Source: Acidobacteriota bacterium
GTDB taxonomy: Bacteria > Acidobacteriota > Polarisedimenticolia > J045
NCBI GenBank assembly: GCA_030949985.1
Contig: JAUZRX010000064.1
Location: 1 to 64,000 of the forward strand
Direction of reading: 5' to 3'
Length of the DNA: 64,000 nucleotides
Numbering within the stretch: position 1 is the first letter of the stretch; each line of letters opens with the position of its first letter. Shown here in pieces: positions 62,668 through 64,000 of the stretch. Below the pieces are notes generated by a model, which saw only the letters and a program-made list of their open reading frames with translations, was not told where the DNA came from and did not search any database. Both the position numbers and the translations under genes were made by a program.

Positions 62668-64000
62668 GCGCGACGCCCGGCGGAGAGGTCCCCCCCTTCA
62701 AGCCCTACGTCCCGGATCAGACCGCCTACCGGGACTTCCACCCGGCGCCGATCCTCCTCGGCGTGGTGGCCGGTGCGGTGCTGGGAGCGGCCAACGCCTA
62801 CCTGGGTCTGCGGGTGGGACTGACCATCAGCACCTCGATCCCCCTGGCCGTGATCATGGTGGTGCTGCTCGGCGCCCTGAGCTTGCTCTTCGGCAAGTCC
62901 AACATCCTCTACGCCAACCTGGGTCAAACCGCCGGGTCGGCTTCGTCTTCCCTGGCCTCGGGGGTCATCTTCACCATCCCGGCCCTCTTCATGTGGGGCC
63001 TGGCGCCGCCCCTCGGCACCGGCCTGCTGCAGGTGGCCTTCCTCGCCGCCTGCGGTGGCTGCCTGGGCATCCTGTTCATGATTCCCCTCCGGCCCTTTCT
63101 CATCGTACGCGAGCATCTCACCTTGCCCTACCCCGAGGGCACGGCCTCGGCGGCGGTGCTGATCGCCGCCGACGCGGGAGGCGCCCGCGCTCGCAACGTG
63201 CTGCTGGGACTCGGCGCCGGGGCCCTGCACAAGGCCGGCGTGGCCATCGGCCGGCTCTGGCCCGGTGAAGTCGGCATGGCCCTGCCGGTGATTCCCAAGG
63301 CTCAGCTCGGCATCGAGCCCTCCCCCGCCCTGCTGGGGGTGGGCTATGTGCTGGGCTACCGCATCGGCGCGATCATGGTCGCCGGCGGCCTGCTCTCGTG
63401 GCTGGTGTTGATTCCCACCATCGCCCATTTCGGCGCGGCGGCCTCCACTCCCCTGTTTCCGGAGACGAACCTGCCGCTGGCCGAAATGTCCCCCGACGCG
63501 ATCTGGAATCGCTACATCCGTTACATCGGCGCCGGCGCCGTGGCCATGGCGGGGCTGCTGGCAGTGCTGCGCTCGCTACCGGTGATGGTCGACTCCCTGC
63601 GCTCGGGGCTGGCCGGCCTGCGCGCCCGGGCCGAAGCGGCTCCCCTCCGCACCCAGCGGGATCTGCCGATGATCGTCGTGCTGGTCGGCGCCGGGGCGAT
63701 CGTCCTGGCACTGGCTCTCAATCCGCTGGGCCTGGGAGTCGGCGCGCCCTTCGCCCTGCGGACCGTGGCGGCGATCGCCGTGACGGTCTTCTCCTTCGTC
63801 TTCGTCACCGTCTCCTCCCGCATCGTCGGCCTGGTGGGGGTGACTTCCAACCCCACCTCGGGCATGGCTATCGTCACGCTGCTGGGCACGTCGGTGATCT
63901 TCGCCCTGCTGGGCTGGACCGACGACTTCGGCAAGGTCACCGTGCTGACCATCGGCACGGTGGTCTGCGTGGCCGCCTCCATCGCCGGGGACATCTCCCA
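62664..64000 (+). CDS. OPT family oligopeptide transporter (partial)
   Basis: The first 445 codons of a larger membrane protein that leaves the window. Motifs NAYLGLRVGLTISTSIPLAV and QTAGSASSSLASGVIFTIPA identify the oligopeptide transporter (OPT) family, which imports peptides or metal-chelate complexes. The later REHLTLPYPEGTASAAVLIA is also typical. The canonical NNIVQT motif region reads YANLGQT. About nine TM segments are seen before the edge. ATGA overlap couples it to the M49-like peptidase. Confidence 0.92.
   Translation, partial: MSATPGGEVPPFKPYVPDQTAYRDFHPAPILLGVVAGAVLGAANAYLGLRVGLTISTSIPLAVIMVVLLGALSLLFGKSNILYANLGQTAGSASSSLASGVIFTIPALFMWGLAPPLGTGLLQVAFLAACGGCLGILFMIPLRPFLIVREHLTLPYPEGTASAAVLIAADAGGARARNVLLGLGAGALHKAGVAIGRLWPGEVGMALPVIPKAQLGIEPSPALLGVGYVLGYRIGAIMVAGGLLSWLVLIPTIAHFGAAASTPLFPETNLPLAEMSPDAIWNRYIRYIGAGAVAMAGLLAVLRSLPVMVDSLRSGLAGLRARAEAAPLRTQRDLPMIVVLVGAGAIVLALALNPLGLGVGAPFALRTVAAIAVTVFSFVFVTVSSRIVGLVGVTSNPTSGMAIVTLLGTSVIFALLGWTDDFGKVTVLTIGTVVCVAASIAGDIS

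Overview
The window is 64 kb of high-GC bacterial chromosome, densely packed with start/stop overlaps of the ATGA or GTGA kind. Third-codon positions are almost all G or C. No single marker fixes the phylum. The mix suggests an uncultured Acidobacteriota-type bacterium (inference, moderate confidence): a secretin with a C-terminal cohesin domain, a PilMNOP core combined with GspE/GspF/GspG-like parts, CarD, a fused rhamnulose-phosphate aldolase/dehydrogenase, an HpnD-like synthase and an OPT transporter.

Layout. 1-1.6 kb: a decayed IS1182-like transposase (lower GC, several frameshifts) next to the C-terminal stump of a multihaem cytochrome c. 1.6-10.3 kb: housekeeping genes (YaiI-like protein, AmpG-like MFS transporter, tRNA-fMet, FtsB-like protein, enolase, CutA, a POTRA/beta-barrel outer-membrane protein, Rho, RNA polymerase omega). 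10.3-20.3 kb: sugar and peptide metabolism and repair (RhaEW-like fusion, LsrF-like aldolase, M17 aminopeptidase, 23S rRNA uracil methyltransferase, thioredoxin reductase, RecG).

20.3-34.0 kb is a 14-gene minus-strand run for a type IV pilus/type II secretion-like machine. In transcription order it encodes an ECF sigma factor, a single-TM anti-sigma-like protein, a stand-alone secretin-N-like domain protein, GspF/PilC, GspE/PilB, PilM, PilN, PilO, PilP, a secretin with cohesin domain, two GspG-like pseudopilins, an Ig/PKD lipoprotein and a third pseudopilin-like protein. 34.2-38.6 kb is a minus-strand stress operon (flippase-like membrane protein, NrdR, Hsp20, Lon). 38.8-43.2 kb holds an NFACT/RqcH-like protein, CarD, a radical SAM protein, a UspA protein and tRNA-Leu.

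43.7-51.4 kb is a second pilus operon on the plus strand. It sits behind a canonical sigma-54 promoter and encodes FimT-like and PilV-like minor prepilins, a 1020-residue PilW-like prepilin carrying a Ycf48/BNR-type repeat region, a 736-residue PilX-like protein with acidic repeats, and a degenerate GGDEF protein. I regard the two pilus loci together as the most unusual system here: a surface machine with an ECF-controlled core and sigma-54-controlled giant tip proteins, probably calcium-dependent.

51.7-64 kb holds ErpA, FabB, Lnt, an HpnD-like prenyl synthase, a FAH-family hydrolase, tRNA-Ser, an HD-GYP-like protein, a sensor histidine kinase, an M49-like lipoprotein peptidase and the start of an OPT transporter. 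Three proteins keep a recognisable enzyme fold but have lost catalytic residues: the metallophosphoesterase at 6263, the HAD protein at 17009 and the GGDEF protein at 50490.
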